Source: Halomonas alimentaria (GTDB taxonomy: Bacteria; Pseudomonadota; Gammaproteobacteria; Pseudomonadales; Halomonadaceae). Taken from it: 64,000 nt of DNA. How positions within the stretch are numbered: the stretch's first letter is position 1; every line of letters starts with the position of its first letter. Location: the NCBI RefSeq assembly GCF_009902005.1, contig NZ_WUTT01000001.1, positions 1,042,772 to 1,106,771 on the forward strand. Direction: 5' to 3'. Positions 37,214 through 46,606 of the stretch are shown here, in pieces. Below the pieces are notes generated by a model, which was given only the letters and a program-made list of their open reading frames with translations, did no database searches and was not told where the DNA came from. The position numbers and the translations under genes are program-made.

Positions 37214-39058
37214 ATGCCCGAGTATCGTTCCCGCACCACCACCGCCGGTCGCAACATGGCCGGCGCCCGCGCCCTGTGGCGCGCCACCGGCATGAAGGAT
37301 GACGACTTCCACAAGCCGATCATCGCCGTGGCCAACTCCTTCACCCAGTTCGTGCCGGGGCACGTGCACCTGAAGGACTTGGGGCAGCTGGTGGCCCGCG
37401 AGATCGAGAAGGCCGGCGGGGTGGCCAAGGAGTTCAACACCATCGCCGTGGACGACGGCATCGCCATGGGCCACGACGGCATGCTCTATTCGCTGCCCAG
37501 CCGCGACCTGATCGCCGACAGCGTCGAGTACATGGTCAACGCCCACTGCGCCGACGCGCTGGTGTGCATCTCCAACTGCGACAAGATCACCCCCGGGATG
37601 CTCAACGCCGCCATGCGCCTGAACATCCCGGTGATCTTCGTCTCCGGCGGCCCCATGGAGGCGGGCAAGACCAAGCTGCTCGACCACGGCCTCGACCTGG
37701 TGGATGCCATGGTGATGGCCGCCGACGACAGCGTCGATGACGAGACCCTCTCCGAGGTGGAGCGCAGTGCCTGTCCCACCTGCGGCTCCTGTTCCGGCAT
37801 GTTCACCGCCAACTCCATGAACTGCCTGATGGAAGCGCTGGGCCTGGCCCTGCCGGGCAACGGCACCGTGGTGGCCACCCACGCCGACCGCCGCCGCCTG
37901 TTCGAGACCGCGGGTCATCGCATCGTCGAACTGGCCAAGCGGGTCTACGAGGGCAACGAGGCGCACCTGCTGCCGCGTGCCATCGGCTCCAAGGCGGCGT
38001 TCAAGAACGCCATGACCCTGGATATCGCCATGGGCGGCTCCACCAACACCATCCTGCACCTGCTGGCCGCCGCCCAGGAGGCCGAGGTCGATTTCACCAT
38101 GACCGATATCGACCGCCTCTCGCGTGAGGTGCCGCAGCTGTGCAAGGTGGCTCCCAACACCCAGAAGTACCATATCGAGGACGTGCACCGCGCCGGCGGC
38201 ATCATGGCCATTCTCGGCGAGCTGGATCGCGCCGGCGTGCTCGACACCCGAGTGCCCACCGTCTACGGCGACTCCCTGAAGGCGGCCCTGGACGAATGGG
38301 ACATCATGCGCAACCCGAGTCCCGAGGTGGTGGAGTTCTTCCGCGCTGGCCCCGGTGGCGTGCCCACCCAGGTGGCCTTCTCCCAGAGCGCCCGCTGGCC
38401 GAGCCTCGATGGCGACCGTGCCAGCGGTTGCATCCGTGACCTGGACCACGCCTTCTCGACCGAGGGTGGTCTCGCCGTGCTCAAGGGCAACATCGCCGTC
38501 GACGGCTGCGTGGTGAAGACCGCCGGGGTGGATGAGTCGATCCTGGTCTTCGAGGGCCCGGCCCATGTGGTGGAGTCCCAGGACCAGGCGGTGGAGCATA
38601 TCCTCGGTGGCCAGGTGAAGGAGGGCGACGTGGTCGTCATCCGCTACGAGGGGCCCAAGGGCGGTCCCGGCATGCAGGAGATGCTCTACCCGACCAGCTA
38701 CCTGAAATCCAAGGGGCTGGGCAAGGCCTGCGCGCTGCTCACCGACGGTCGCTTCTCCGGCGGCACCTCCGGGCTCTCCATCGGCCACGCCTCCCCGGAG
38801 GCTGCTGCCGGCGGCGCCATCGGCCTGGTCGAGCAGGGCGATATCATCCAGATCGATATCCCCAACCGTGCCATCAACGTCAAGCTCAGCGACGAGGTCC
38901 TCGCCGAGCGCCGCGCGGCCATGGAGGCCAGGGGCGCCGATGCCTGGAAGCCCAGTATCCAGCGCGACCGCAAGGTTTCCGCGGCACTCAAGGCCTATGC
39001 ACTGCTCGCCACCTCGGCCGACAAGGGCGCAGTACGCGACCTGACCAAGCTCGATTGA
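37214..39058 (+). CDS. ilvD: Dihydroxy-acid dehydratase
   Basis: 614 residues (E. coli 616). Iron-sulfur ligands in [12 protein letters not shown] (Cys122) and [18 protein letters not shown]; substrate region [15 protein letters not shown]. Third-to-last step of valine and isoleucine synthesis. The start chosen is the ATG after GAAGAGGAC, giving the normal N-terminus [10 protein letters not shown]. It follows thiQ by 83 bp, probably with its own promoter. Confidence 0.97.
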   Translation: MPEYRSRTTTAGRNMAGARALWRATGMKDDDFHKPIIAVANSFTQFVPGHVHLKDLGQLVAREIEKAGGVAKEFNTIAVDDGIAMGHDGMLYSLPSRDLIADSVEYMVNAHCADALVCISNCDKITPGMLNAAMRLNIPVIFVSGGPMEAGKTKLLDHGLDLVDAMVMAADDSVDDETLSEVERSACPTCGSCSGMFTANSMNCLMEALGLALPGNGTVVATHADRRRLFETAGHRIVELAKRVYEGNEAHLLPRAIGSKAAFKNAMTLDIAMGGSTNTILHLLAAAQEAEVDFTMTDIDRLSREVPQLCKVAPNTQKYHIEDVHRAGGIMAILGELDRAGVLDTRVPTVYGDSLKAALDEWDIMRNPSPEVVEFFRAGPGGVPTQVAFSQSARWPSLDGDRASGCIRDLDHAFSTEGGLAVLKGNIAVDGCVVKTAGVDESILVFEGPAHVVESQDQAVEHILGGQVKEGDVVVIRYEGPKGGPGMQEMLYPTSYLKSKGLGKACALLTDGRFSGGTSGLSIGHASPEAAAGGAIGLVEQGDIIQIDIPNRAINVKLSDEVLAERRAAMEARGADAWKPSIQRDRKVSAALKAYALLATSADKGAVRDLTKLD

Positions 39059-39070
39059 TCCACTCCCTGG

Positions 39071-39107
39071 CGCCCCGGCCCAGGCTGGGGCGTCGGCGTC
39101 TCTTTCA
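39071..39107 (+). terminator. Possible terminator after ilvD
   Basis: 6-bp stem CGCCCC/GGGGCG around a 10-base loop, 12 bp after the ilvD stop, with TCTCTTT about 10 bases further on. Modest strength. Confidence 0.4.
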
Positions 39108-39119
39108 AGGAAGGCTGCG

Positions 39120-40205
39120 ATGAAGACCCATACGCTCAGCGTCGGGCTGGTCGGTTACGGCCAGGCGGGCCAGGTGTTCCACGCGCCGCTGATCCAGGCC
39201 ACCGAGGGCATGGAGCTCGTCGCCGTGGTCAGCGGCGATGCCGAACGGGTCCACGCCGACCTGCCTGAGGTGGAGGTGCTGGCCAAGGCGCCGGCACTGT
39301 TCGCGCGTCGCGATATCGACCTGGTGGTCATCGCCACACCCAACGATACCCACTTCCCGCTGACCAAGGCGGCACTCGCCGCCGGCAAGCATGTGGTGGT
39401 GGACAAGCCCTTCACCGTGACGCTCTCCGAGGCACGCCTGCTGCGCACCCAGGCGGATAACGCCGAGCGCACCCTGAGTGTCTTCCACAACCGCCGCTGG
39501 GACAGCGACTTCCTCACCCTGAAAGGTGTGCTCAAGGAGGGCACCCTGGGGCGGGTGGTGTCGCTGGAGTCGCGCCTCGATCGTTTCCGGTCCACGGTGA
39601 CCGATCGCTGGCGCGAGAACCATCGACCGGGTGGAGGAATCTGGTACGACCTGGGGCCGCACCTGCTCGACCAGGTGGTGCAATTGTTCGGCATGCCGCG
39701 GGCGATCCTGCTGGAGCTCGCCACCCTGCGCGACGGCGCCGAGGTGGACGACGATTTCCTCTGCCTGCTGGAGTACGACGGCCCGCGGGTCACCCTCCAG
39801 GCGAGCTCTCTGGTGGCCGACCCCACGCCCCGCTTCCGGGTGCACGGGACCCTCGGCAGCTACGTGAAGTTCGGTCAGGATCCCCAGGAGGCACGCCTCA
39901 AGGAGAGCCTGGCGGTGGTGGCGGGCCTGGGCAATGACCCCGACCTCGGGCGGTTGACCCTGGCCAGTGACGAGAGCGAAATACCGGCGGTGCATGAGCA
40001 GCCCAACCGGCCCGGCGACTACCCGGCCTTCTACACCGGGGTGGCCGAGATGCTGCTGCACGATGCGCCACCGCCGGTGCCGCTGGACGGTGCCATGGAG
40101 GTGATGGAACTGCTGGAGGCGGGCCTGGACAGCTATCGCCAGGCGCGCTGGGTACGGCTCAAGGAGGCCAACGGGCTGCTGCGCCAGCGACTGCACCGGC
40201 GCTGA
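39120..40205 (+). CDS. Gfo/Idh/MocA family oxidoreductase (YdgJ-like)
   Basis: 361 residues. NAD(P)-binding Rossmann start VGLVGYGQAGQVFHAPLI, the sugar-dehydrogenase-like VDKPFTVTLSEA (the catalytic EKP is here DKP), and HNRRWDSDFLTLKG and GGGIWYDLGPHLLDQ of the YdgJ/YvaA branch. Probably acts on a sugar or inositol derivative; substrate unknown. Convergent with nudE, 7 bp between stops. Confidence 0.88.
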   Translation: MKTHTLSVGLVGYGQAGQVFHAPLIQATEGMELVAVVSGDAERVHADLPEVEVLAKAPALFARRDIDLVVIATPNDTHFPLTKAALAAGKHVVVDKPFTVTLSEARLLRTQADNAERTLSVFHNRRWDSDFLTLKGVLKEGTLGRVVSLESRLDRFRSTVTDRWRENHRPGGGIWYDLGPHLLDQVVQLFGMPRAILLELATLRDGAEVDDDFLCLLEYDGPRVTLQASSLVADPTPRFRVHGTLGSYVKFGQDPQEARLKESLAVVAGLGNDPDLGRLTLASDESEIPAVHEQPNRPGDYPAFYTGVAEMLLHDAPPPVPLDGAMEVMELLEAGLDSYRQARWVRLKEANGLLRQRLHRR

Positions 40206-40211
40206 GTCCCG

Positions 40212-40796
40212 CTACCAGCGCAGGGCCGTCTCCGCTTCGCGTTCGAGCAGCTTGTCGCGGGCGATATACAGCGCGGCGATGGCCCGGGCCTCATGGAAGT
40301 CCTCCCGGGCGAGCAGGGCGGGCAGCTCGTGGATCGAGTGCGTCTCGACGATCAGTGGCTCGGGTTCGTCACCGGGCAGGCGCTTGGGGTAGAGGTCACT
40401 GGCCAGCAGCACCTGCATGCGATGGCGCATGTAGTTGGGCGCCAGCGACAGCTCGACCAGTGGCTGGATGTTGTGGGCGCCGAAGCCACACTCCTCCATC
40501 AGTTCACGGTTGGCCGCGGTGATGATGTCCTCTCCGGGGTCCACCAGCCCCTTGGGCAGGGTCAGCACATAGTCCTCGAATCCCGCGGCGTACTCGCGGA
40601 TCAGCAGCACGTGCTCGGGGTCGGGCATGGCCACGATCATCACCGCGCCGCTGTCGCTGCCGGTCAGGCGCTCGAAGGTGCGCTCTTCGCCGTTGGAGAA
40701 GCGCAGGTCCAGTGACTCCACGTGGAACAGGCGGCTCCTGGCCACCGAGCGGCGGTCGAGGATAGCGGGTTTCTGCGGCCAACTGGGCGAGGTCAT
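40212..40796 (-). CDS. nudE: ADP compounds hydrolase NudE
   Basis: 194 residues. Nudix box GLVDPGEDIITAANRELMEE (full 23-residue consensus ends CGF), preceded by VLLIREYAAGFEDYVLTLPKG. NudE cleaves ADP-ribose, NADH and Ap3A. The start ATG gives the usual N-terminus (MTSPSWPQKPAIL). Divergent from yrfG with 72 bp between, as in E. coli where nudE, yrfG and hslR are also grouped. Confidence 0.95.
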   Translation of the reverse strand: MTSPSWPQKPAILDRRSVARSRLFHVESLDLRFSNGEERTFERLTGSDSGAVMIVAMPDPEHVLLIREYAAGFEDYVLTLPKGLVDPGEDIITAANRELMEECGFGAHNIQPLVELSLAPNYMRHRMQVLLASDLYPKRLPGDEPEPLIVETHSIHELPALLAREDFHEARAIAALYIARDKLLEREAETALRW

Positions 40797-40868
40797 GGCG
40801 GCTCCGTTTCTGGGGGAGGGATCGCCTGTTACCATATCACCTCCCGCAAGCCACGACCCGGAATCCCC

Positions 40869-41573
40869 ATGATCGACTGGCGCGCCATCGATACCGTCCT
40901 GCTGGACATGGACGGCACCCTGCTGGACCTGCATTTCGACAGCCATTTCTGGCTCGAGCACCTGCCGCGCCGCTATGTGGAGCTGCACCAGCTCGACGAG
41001 GCCACCCAGGAGGTGGTGCGCTCGAAGGTGCTCCACGAACAGGGCACCCTCAGCTGGTACAGCCTCGACTACTGGAGCCGCGAGCTCGACGTCGACGTGG
41101 TCGCCCTCAAGCGCGAGATCCAGCACCTGATCGGCCTGCGCGGTGACGCCCTGGACTTCCTCAAGTGGCTCAAGCAGGCCCACCCGCGGGTGGTGCTGGC
41201 CACCAACGCCGACCGCGCCAGCCTCGAGCTCAAGCTGCCGCTCACCGGTCTGGAGCAGTACCTGGACGCCATCGTCTCCTCCGCCGACCTCGGCGTGCCC
41301 AAGGAGGAGCAGGCGTTCTGGTTCGCGCTGCAGGAGGTGGAGCCCTTCGACCCCGCTCGCACCCTGTTCATCGATGACAACCCGCGGGTGCTGGAGAGCG
41401 CTCGGACGTTCGGTATCCGCCATCTGCTGGGCATCAAGCAGCCCGACAGTCGACGGCCGGAGCGTGAGCTGGAGGAGTTCGTCGCCCTGGATACCTTCGC
41501 TGCCATCCTGCCTGGCAACGAGCCGCCGCTGGCCCCGGGCGCCGAAGCGAATGGAGGAAGCACCCATGGATAG
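40869..41573 (+). CDS. yrfG: GMP/IMP nucleotidase YrfG (HAD family)
   Basis: 234 residues. HAD motif I VLLDMDGTLLDLHFD, motif II LATNADRAS, Lys in GVPKEE and motif IV FIDDNPRVLESA. Dephosphorylates purine monophosphates. hslR starts within its last codons (8-bp overlap). Confidence 0.94.
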   Translation: MIDWRAIDTVLLDMDGTLLDLHFDSHFWLEHLPRRYVELHQLDEATQEVVRSKVLHEQGTLSWYSLDYWSRELDVDVVALKREIQHLIGLRGDALDFLKWLKQAHPRVVLATNADRASLELKLPLTGLEQYLDAIVSSADLGVPKEEQAFWFALQEVEPFDPARTLFIDDNPRVLESARTFGIRHLLGIKQPDSRRPERELEEFVALDTFAAILPGNEPPLAPGAEANGGSTHG

Positions 41574-41949
41574 CGTACGGCTCGACAAGTGGCTATGGGC
41601 GGCACGCTTCTTCAAGACCCGCGGCCTGGCCAAGAAGGCCATCGAGGGCGGCAAGGTGCACTACAACGGTGCCCGGGCCAAGACCAGCAAGACCGTGGAG
41701 GTGGGGGCCATCATTCGCGTGCCCCAGGGCTGGGATATCCTCGAGGTGGAGGTCATCGCGCTCTCCGACCAGCGCCGCGGCGCCCCAGAGGCCCGCGCCC
41801 TCTACCGTGAGACCGAGGAGAGCGTGGCCCGCCGCGAGCGCGAAGCCGAGGCGCGCCGGCTCACCAACCAGGCCATGCAGCACCCACTCAAGCGCCCCGA
41901 CAAGAAGCAGCGTCGCGAGATCCAGCGCTTCCAACGCAACCAGGAGTAG
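41566..41949 (+). CDS. hslR: Ribosome-associated heat shock protein Hsp15
   Basis: 127 residues. S4 RNA-binding domain at the N-terminus (VRLDKWLWAARFFKTRGLAKKAIEGG..., KVHYNG), then a basic C-terminal tail (RPDKKQRREIQRF). Hsp15 rescues blocked 50S subunits carrying nascent chains. GGAGGAAG ribosome binding site within yrfG; overlap suggests coupling. Confidence 0.95.
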   Translation: MDSVRLDKWLWAARFFKTRGLAKKAIEGGKVHYNGARAKTSKTVEVGAIIRVPQGWDILEVEVIALSDQRRGAPEARALYRETEESVARREREAEARRLTNQAMQHPLKRPDKKQRREIQRFQRNQE

Positions 41950-41998
41950 GAGCGCAGATCCTGCGCGATTGGCGCCGTCAGGTGCCCCGGTCCTGTTA

Positions 41999-42140
41999 CC
42001 GCTGCTTCGCCAGCCAGCGATCCAGGGCGTTGGCGAACTCGCGGCGGTCGCTGTCGGAATAGCCGCTGGGCCCGCCGGTGTGTTCGCCGCTGGCGCGCAT
42101 GGTCTCCATGCTGCCCTTGAATCAGCCGAATCTGCACCCC
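41999..42140 (-). pseudogene. Decayed duplicate of the YaiI gene 3' end
   Basis: 42005-42110 repeats 42170-42275 with 3 mismatches in about 106 bp. On the minus strand it still reads [19 protein letters not shown]...DRWLAKQR and a stop, the C-terminal third of the neighbouring YaiI protein with a different last few residues. Its upstream part is frameshifted (GVQIRL in another frame) and no start or N-terminal domain exists. A palindrome ATCTGCACCC-C-GGGTGCAGAT (42130-42150) lies at the break between the two copies. Confidence 0.8.
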
Positions 42141-42160
42141 GGGTGCAGATGCGTCATGGA

Positions 42161-42610
42161 TCAAGCGTTCTTCGCCAGCCAGCGATCCAGGGCGTTGGCG
42201 AATTCGCGGCGGTCGCTGTCGGAATAGCCGCTGGGGCCGCCGGTGTGTTCGCCGCTGGCGCGCATCGTCTCCATGAAGTCCCTCATCTGCACCCGGGCGC
42301 GAATGTTGTTGGCGTCCAGGGCCTCGCCGCGGGTGGTCATCACCTTCGCCTGCCGCTCGATGGCGGCCATGGCCAGCGGCAGGTCCGAGGTGATCAGCAG
42401 GTCGCCGGGCTGGATACGCTCGACGATCTCGTCATCGGCGGCATCGAAGCCCTGGCTGACGGCCAGCGCCTTGACCCACGCCGAGCGCGGCAGCGGTACC
42501 GTATGGTTGGCGACGAACCAGGCCGCCGTGCGGGTGCGCTCGGCGGCACGCACGATAATCTCACGGGCCACCTTGGGACAGGCGTCGGCATCGACCCACA
42601 CGCTAGGCAT
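42161..42610 (-). CDS. yaiI: YaiI/YqxD family (DUF188) protein
   Basis: 149 residues. Starts SVWVDADACPKVAREII, contains GDLLITSDLPLAMAAI and ends with the [16 protein letters not shown] region. A PIN-like fold is proposed for the family but the substrate is unknown. GAGGAG ribosome binding site. Its 3' end is duplicated immediately downstream (see the remnant). Confidence 0.93.
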   Translation of the reverse strand: MPSVWVDADACPKVAREIIVRAAERTRTAAWFVANHTVPLPRSAWVKALAVSQGFDAADDEIVERIQPGDLLITSDLPLAMAAIERQAKVMTTRGEALDANNIRARVQMRDFMETMRASGEHTGGPSGYSDSDRREFANALDRWLAKNA

Positions 42611-43053
42611 GACATCTCCTCGATTAGCAGCAACAACAGGGCAGCCGAAAAGGCTGGCCAGGGCGGGTCGACGATGGTAGCATGCGCGCTCCTCGCATGT
42701 GTTGACCCCACCATCATGTACGACGCCACCGCCGCCGGTCACCGACCGAGCACAGGATGGGCGCCGCAACGCCAGGCCCAGCGCCATCGCTGAAGGCCGC
42801 AAGCGTTCGAATTGTGTAGATGGAGCGCCACCGAGATCCCGCCGTTCTGGCGAGATCGGCGCAAACGGTCGCCACAGGGTTCCTGTTTGCCATCCACGAT
42901 GGCAGGAACCGATGCCAGGTGCGACCGGCGTCCCCGACTCCGATGTCCCGTGCTGACTGCCCTCACAGGCCGCAGCGCGCCTGATGGCTTTTGCTCGCGT
43001 CAGGGACGCCAATGAATTTACGCCGGTGATCCCGGCCTACCAAGGTGTGATTG
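42611..43053. other. Long intergenic region before the DEAD-box gene
   Basis: About 440 bp without a convincing gene. It contains a hairpin at 42672-42717 (outer GATGGT/ACCATC, inner CATGCG/CGCATG) and a strong one at 42878-42910 (GGTTCCTG/CAGGAACC with inner GCCATC/GATGG and a TTT bulge). Composition is less GC-rich than the flanking genes. Likely holds the yaiI promoter and a long 5' leader for the helicase, as deaD/csdA messages have in E. coli. Confidence 0.55.
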
Positions 43054-44757
43054 ATGACCTCTTCTTCTGTCGCCTCGCCGAGCTTCGGCGATCTTGCCCT
43101 GCTGCCTGCCGTTCTCTCTGCCGTCGAGTCTCTGGGTTACCAGACTCCCTCGCCGATCCAGGTCGAGACCATTCCGGCACTGCTGGAAGGGCGCGACATG
43201 CTGGGCCAGGCCCAGACCGGCACCGGCAAGACCGCGGCCTTCGCCCTGCCGCTGCTCTCGCGTCTCGAGTTGACCCGTCGCGAGCCCCAGGTGCTGGTGA
43301 TGGCACCGACCCGTGAGCTGGCGCAGCAGGTTGCCGTCTCCTTCACCCGCTACGGTCAGAACCTCAAGAGTCTGGAAGTGGCCACCCTGTGTGGCGGCCA
43401 GGAGTACCGTGAGCAGCTGGGCGCACTGAAGCGCGGTGCCCAGGTGGTGGTGGGTACCCCGGGCCGGATCATCGATCACCTGGATCGCGGCAGCCTCAAG
43501 CTCGACGGCCTCTCCGCCCTGGTGCTGGACGAAGCCGACGAGATGCTGCGCATGGGCTTCATCGACGACGTCAAGCGCGTGGTCGCCGACACCCCCAAGG
43601 CGGCCCAGCGGGTGTTCTTCTCCGCCACCCTGCCTGCCGAGATCGAGCGCATCGTCAATCGCTACCTGGTGGACCCGGTGAAGGTGGCCATCGAGTCACG
43701 CACCACCACCGGCGAGAACATCGAGCAGCGCCTGGTGCGCGTCGATGGTGGCGCCAAGCTGGAAGCGCTGGCCCGTATCCTCGAGGTGGAGCCGGTGGAT
43801 GGTGCCATCGTCTTCGTGCGTACCCGTGCGGCCTGTACCACTCTGATGGAGCAGCTCTCCGCCCGCGGCCTCAACGTGGCCAGCCTCTCCGGTGACCTCG
43901 ACCAGAGCCTGCGCGAGCGCACCATCCAGCGCCTCAAGCGCGGCAAGGTCGACGTGCTGATCGCCACCGACGTGGCCGCCCGTGGCCTCGACGTGCCGCG
44001 TATCACCCACGTCTTCAACTACGACCTGCCCCAGGACTCCGAGGCCTACACCCACCGCATCGGTCGTACCGGCCGTGCCGGTCGTACCGGTATCTCGATC
44101 ACCTTCGTGGGCTTCCGCGAAGGCCGCAAGGCGGGCTGGATCGAGCAGGCCACCGGCCAGAAGATGAGCGAGATGGAGGTGCCCGATGAGGCGGCCATCC
44201 GCGCCCACCGCGACGAGGCCTTCCATCAGAAGGTGATCGCCGCCCTGACCGCCGGTGCCGAAGAGCAGCAGGCCCTGGTCGAGCGCCTGATTGGCGAGGG
44301 CTACGACCCCGTCGAGCTGGCCTGTGCCTTCGCCCGCCTGGCGCGTGCCGACGAGGCGCCCATCGGTCGCCTGCAGGCACCGCGCAAGGAGCGCAACGAT
44401 CGCGCCCCGCGTGACGGCAAGCCGGCGCGCCGCGAGCGTGGTCCCAGCGAGGGCATGACTCGCTATCGCGTCTCCGTGGGCCACAAGGACGGCGTCAAGC
44501 CCGGCCAGCTGGTCGGCGCCCTGGCCAACGAGGGCGGCATCGAAGGGGCCCGCATCGGGCGCATCGATATCCGCAACGCCTTCTCGGTGGTCGAGCTGCC
44601 CAACTCGTTGCCGGCCAGCATCCTGGCCAAGATGGCCCGCGCCCGCGTGGCCGGCCGTCCGCTGGAGATCAGCGAGGACCGTGGCGCCCCCGAGCGTGCC
44701 CCGCGTCGTCGCAGCGATGACGGCGAGTCACCGATTCGTCGCCAGTCGCGCGCGTAA
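43054..44757 (+). CDS. deaD: DEAD-box RNA helicase, DeaD/CsdA type
   Basis: 567 residues: Q motif (GYQTPSPIQVETIP), motif I AQTGTGKTAAF, Ia APTRELAQQ, II VLDEADEML, III SATLP, V ATDVAARGLDV, VI HRIGRTGRAGRTG. A C-terminal DbpA/CsdA RNA-binding domain (TRYRVSVGHKDGVKPGQLVGALANEGG) and a basic tail. It unwinds structured RNA in ribosome assembly and cold adaptation. The ATG is preferred to the TTG just before it. Confidence 0.92.
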   Translation: MTSSSVASPSFGDLALLPAVLSAVESLGYQTPSPIQVETIPALLEGRDMLGQAQTGTGKTAAFALPLLSRLELTRREPQVLVMAPTRELAQQVAVSFTRYGQNLKSLEVATLCGGQEYREQLGALKRGAQVVVGTPGRIIDHLDRGSLKLDGLSALVLDEADEMLRMGFIDDVKRVVADTPKAAQRVFFSATLPAEIERIVNRYLVDPVKVAIESRTTTGENIEQRLVRVDGGAKLEALARILEVEPVDGAIVFVRTRAACTTLMEQLSARGLNVASLSGDLDQSLRERTIQRLKRGKVDVLIATDVAARGLDVPRITHVFNYDLPQDSEAYTHRIGRTGRAGRTGISITFVGFREGRKAGWIEQATGQKMSEMEVPDEAAIRAHRDEAFHQKVIAALTAGAEEQQALVERLIGEGYDPVELACAFARLARADEAPIGRLQAPRKERNDRAPRDGKPARRERGPSEGMTRYRVSVGHKDGVKPGQLVGALANEGGIEGARIGRIDIRNAFSVVELPNSLPASILAKMARARVAGRPLEISEDRGAPERAPRRRSDDGESPIRRQSRA

Positions 44758-44766
44758 CGCCCCGGA

Positions 44767-44832
44767 TGCCGCCCTCGGGCGGCACCCCACCCAACGACAG
44801 GTCGGAGCCTCGCTCCGGCCTGTTGTCGTTGG
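44767..44832 (+). terminator. Two tandem hairpins after deaD
   Basis: First TGCCGCCC-TCG-GGCGGCA (44767-44784), then a long hairpin with CCAACGACA (44791-44799) pairing TGTCGTTGG (44824-44832) and GGTCGGAGC pairing GCTCCGGCC, with a TGT bulge. No strong T-run. Confidence 0.6.
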
Positions 44833-44868
44833 TAACCACGCCATCTCGCCTGGAAGGAGGACTCCCCG

Positions 44869-45852
44869 ATGTGGAAGCGGCTGCCGTTTCGCCTGCGCGG
44901 CTACCTGATCACCATGAGCGGCGTGCTGCTGCTCTCGCCGGATGCCCTGCTGGTCAAGGACACCACGGTGGACGTGGCCACCTTCATGTTCTGGCGCGGG
45001 CTGATGCTGGGCCTGGTGCTGCTGCTGATCGCCGCCGCACGCTACCGCCAGCGTCTGGGTCAGGCGATCCTCGACTGCGGCCCGGCGGCGCTCTGGTGTC
45101 CGCTGGCGTTCGCCGCTAGTGCCTGGGCCTTCGTGGGGGCAACCCGCCTGACCTCGGCAGGCAACGTGCTGGTGATGCTCAACCTGGCGCCGCTGGTGGC
45201 CGGGCTGATCGGCATGCTGTTCTTCGGCCAGCGACTGCGCCGCCAGACCTGGGTGGTGATCGGTGTGTGCATCGTCGGGGCCAGCCTGATGGCCGCCGGC
45301 GAAGTGGGGCAGGGCAGCCTGCTGGGGCTGGGGGTGGCGCTGATCATCCCGGTCTCCATTGCGGTCAATACCAGCGTGGCCAGCTCCCGTCCCGGTACCG
45401 GTAAGCGCGGCCTGGATACCACCGTGGTACTGCCGCTGGGTTGCCTGGCGATGCTGCTGCCCGCGGCCCTCATGGGAGGTGCCCAGCTGCCGGGGGGCGA
45501 GGATATGCAGCGCCTGTTGCTGATGGGGCTGCTGCTGCCGCTGGCCTACTTCCTGATCCAGACCGGGGCACGCTATCTGCCGGGCGCCGAGGTGAGCCTG
45601 GTGATGCTGCTGGAGACCCTGGTGGGCACGCTGCTGGTGTGGTGGTGGGTCGGCGAGGTGCCGGCACCGCTGGCCTTCGTGGGGGGCGGCATGATCGTCG
45701 CCGCCATGCTGGCAAGCTCGCTGCGTGACCTCGCTCGCCAGCGGCGCAAGGCCGCCGAAGGCGCGCCGGATGCCAGGCGGCTGCGTGATGAGGCCGCCGA
45801 GGCGAGCATCGCACGCGGCGAGCCCGCCCCGCCGGTGGGCGAGCGCCACTGA
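44869..45852 (+). CDS. EamA/DMT family transporter
   Basis: 327 residues, about ten helices in two EamA repeats (first about 10-145, second about 155-290), with a hydrophilic C-terminal tail. Typical of drug/metabolite exporters in the inner membrane; substrate unknown. Strong GGAAGGAGG ribosome binding site. Single gene between the deaD terminator and the convergent amidotransferase. Confidence 0.88.
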   Translation: MWKRLPFRLRGYLITMSGVLLLSPDALLVKDTTVDVATFMFWRGLMLGLVLLLIAAARYRQRLGQAILDCGPAALWCPLAFAASAWAFVGATRLTSAGNVLVMLNLAPLVAGLIGMLFFGQRLRRQTWVVIGVCIVGASLMAAGEVGQGSLLGLGVALIIPVSIAVNTSVASSRPGTGKRGLDTTVVLPLGCLAMLLPAALMGGAQLPGGEDMQRLLLMGLLLPLAYFLIQTGARYLPGAEVSLVMLLETLVGTLLVWWWVGEVPAPLAFVGGGMIVAAMLASSLRDLARQRRKAAEGAPDARRLRDEAAEASIARGEPAPPVGERH

Positions 45853-45855
45853 CCC

Positions 45856-46572
45856 CTAGGAGGCTGGCGTCACCGCCTGGGCGAAACGCACCAGCAGCGA
45901 GCGCGCCTCGGGCGTGTCGATGACGCGGCGCATCAGCGCGTGGGCGTCCTGCCCCTGGTCGCGCAGCTTGTCGACCTGGCGGGTCAGGTAGGCGCGCATC
46001 ACCTCGGGGGTGAACTCGGGGTGGAACTGTACGCTCCACTGGCGCGGGCCATAGCGCAGCGCCTGGTGGGCGTCGTGGTCGTTGCGCGCCAGCACCACCG
46101 AGCCACTGGGTGCCTTGAGCACTGACTGGGCGTGGGTGAGCTGGGCGGAAAAGTGGCGGGGCAGGGTGCCAAGCAACGGGTCCTCGCGGCCCGACTCGGT
46201 GAGTGACACCCCGTGGGTGCCGGACTCGCGTCCCGCCGGGTGGTAGCCGCTCTCGCCACCGAAGGCCGCCGCCATCAGCTGGTGGCCATAGCACACCCCG
46301 AGCATCGCCAGGTTGCGCTCGCGTGCGGCGACCAGCCAGGGCTTGAGCGCCTCGCTCCAGGGCTCCGCGTCGCTGACCATGGCGTGGGAACCGGTGACGA
46401 TGAGGCCGTCGACTTCCGCCAGGTCGGGAAGCGGCTCGTGGCGGGCGTCGAACACCTCGGCCACGAAGCCGTCCTCCGCCAGTGCCTGCCGGAACAGCGC
46501 CTCGAAGTCGCCGTATTGCTCGATCACTTCGGGGAAGGCATCGCCGGTCTTGACGATCAGCAGTCGGGGCAT
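45856..46572 (-). CDS. Class I glutamine amidotransferase-like protein
   Basis: 238 residues. Nucleophile elbow LGVCYGHQLMA and catalytic His-Glu in VQFHPEF; IVTGSHAMV early. Often annotated as GMP synthase-like amidotransferase, but the synthase domain is missing and the real partner or substrate (for example gamma-glutamyl compounds) is unknown. AGGAG ribosome binding site 7 bases before the ATG. Same direction as argE 34 bp upstream. Confidence 0.88.
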   Translation of the reverse strand: MPRLLIVKTGDAFPEVIEQYGDFEALFRQALAEDGFVAEVFDARHEPLPDLAEVDGLIVTGSHAMVSDAEPWSEALKPWLVAARERNLAMLGVCYGHQLMAAAFGGESGYHPAGRESGTHGVSLTESGREDPLLGTLPRHFSAQLTHAQSVLKAPSGSVVLARNDHDAHQALRYGPRQWSVQFHPEFTPEVMRAYLTRQVDKLRDQGQDAHALMRRVIDTPEARSLLVRFAQAVTPAS

Positions 46573-46606
46573 GGGAACTCCTGGCGTGGGGTGACGGCTC
46601 CGTATT

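Noticed and set aside
42130..42150. The ATCTGCACCC palindrome as a terminator or attachment site
   Set aside because: No T-run, integrase or matching second site; more simply the point where the two yaiI tails were joined.
42699..43015. Short open frames before the DEAD-box gene
   Set aside because: No ribosome binding site, no family resemblance, Arg/Pro-rich translations typical of non-coding high-GC DNA.
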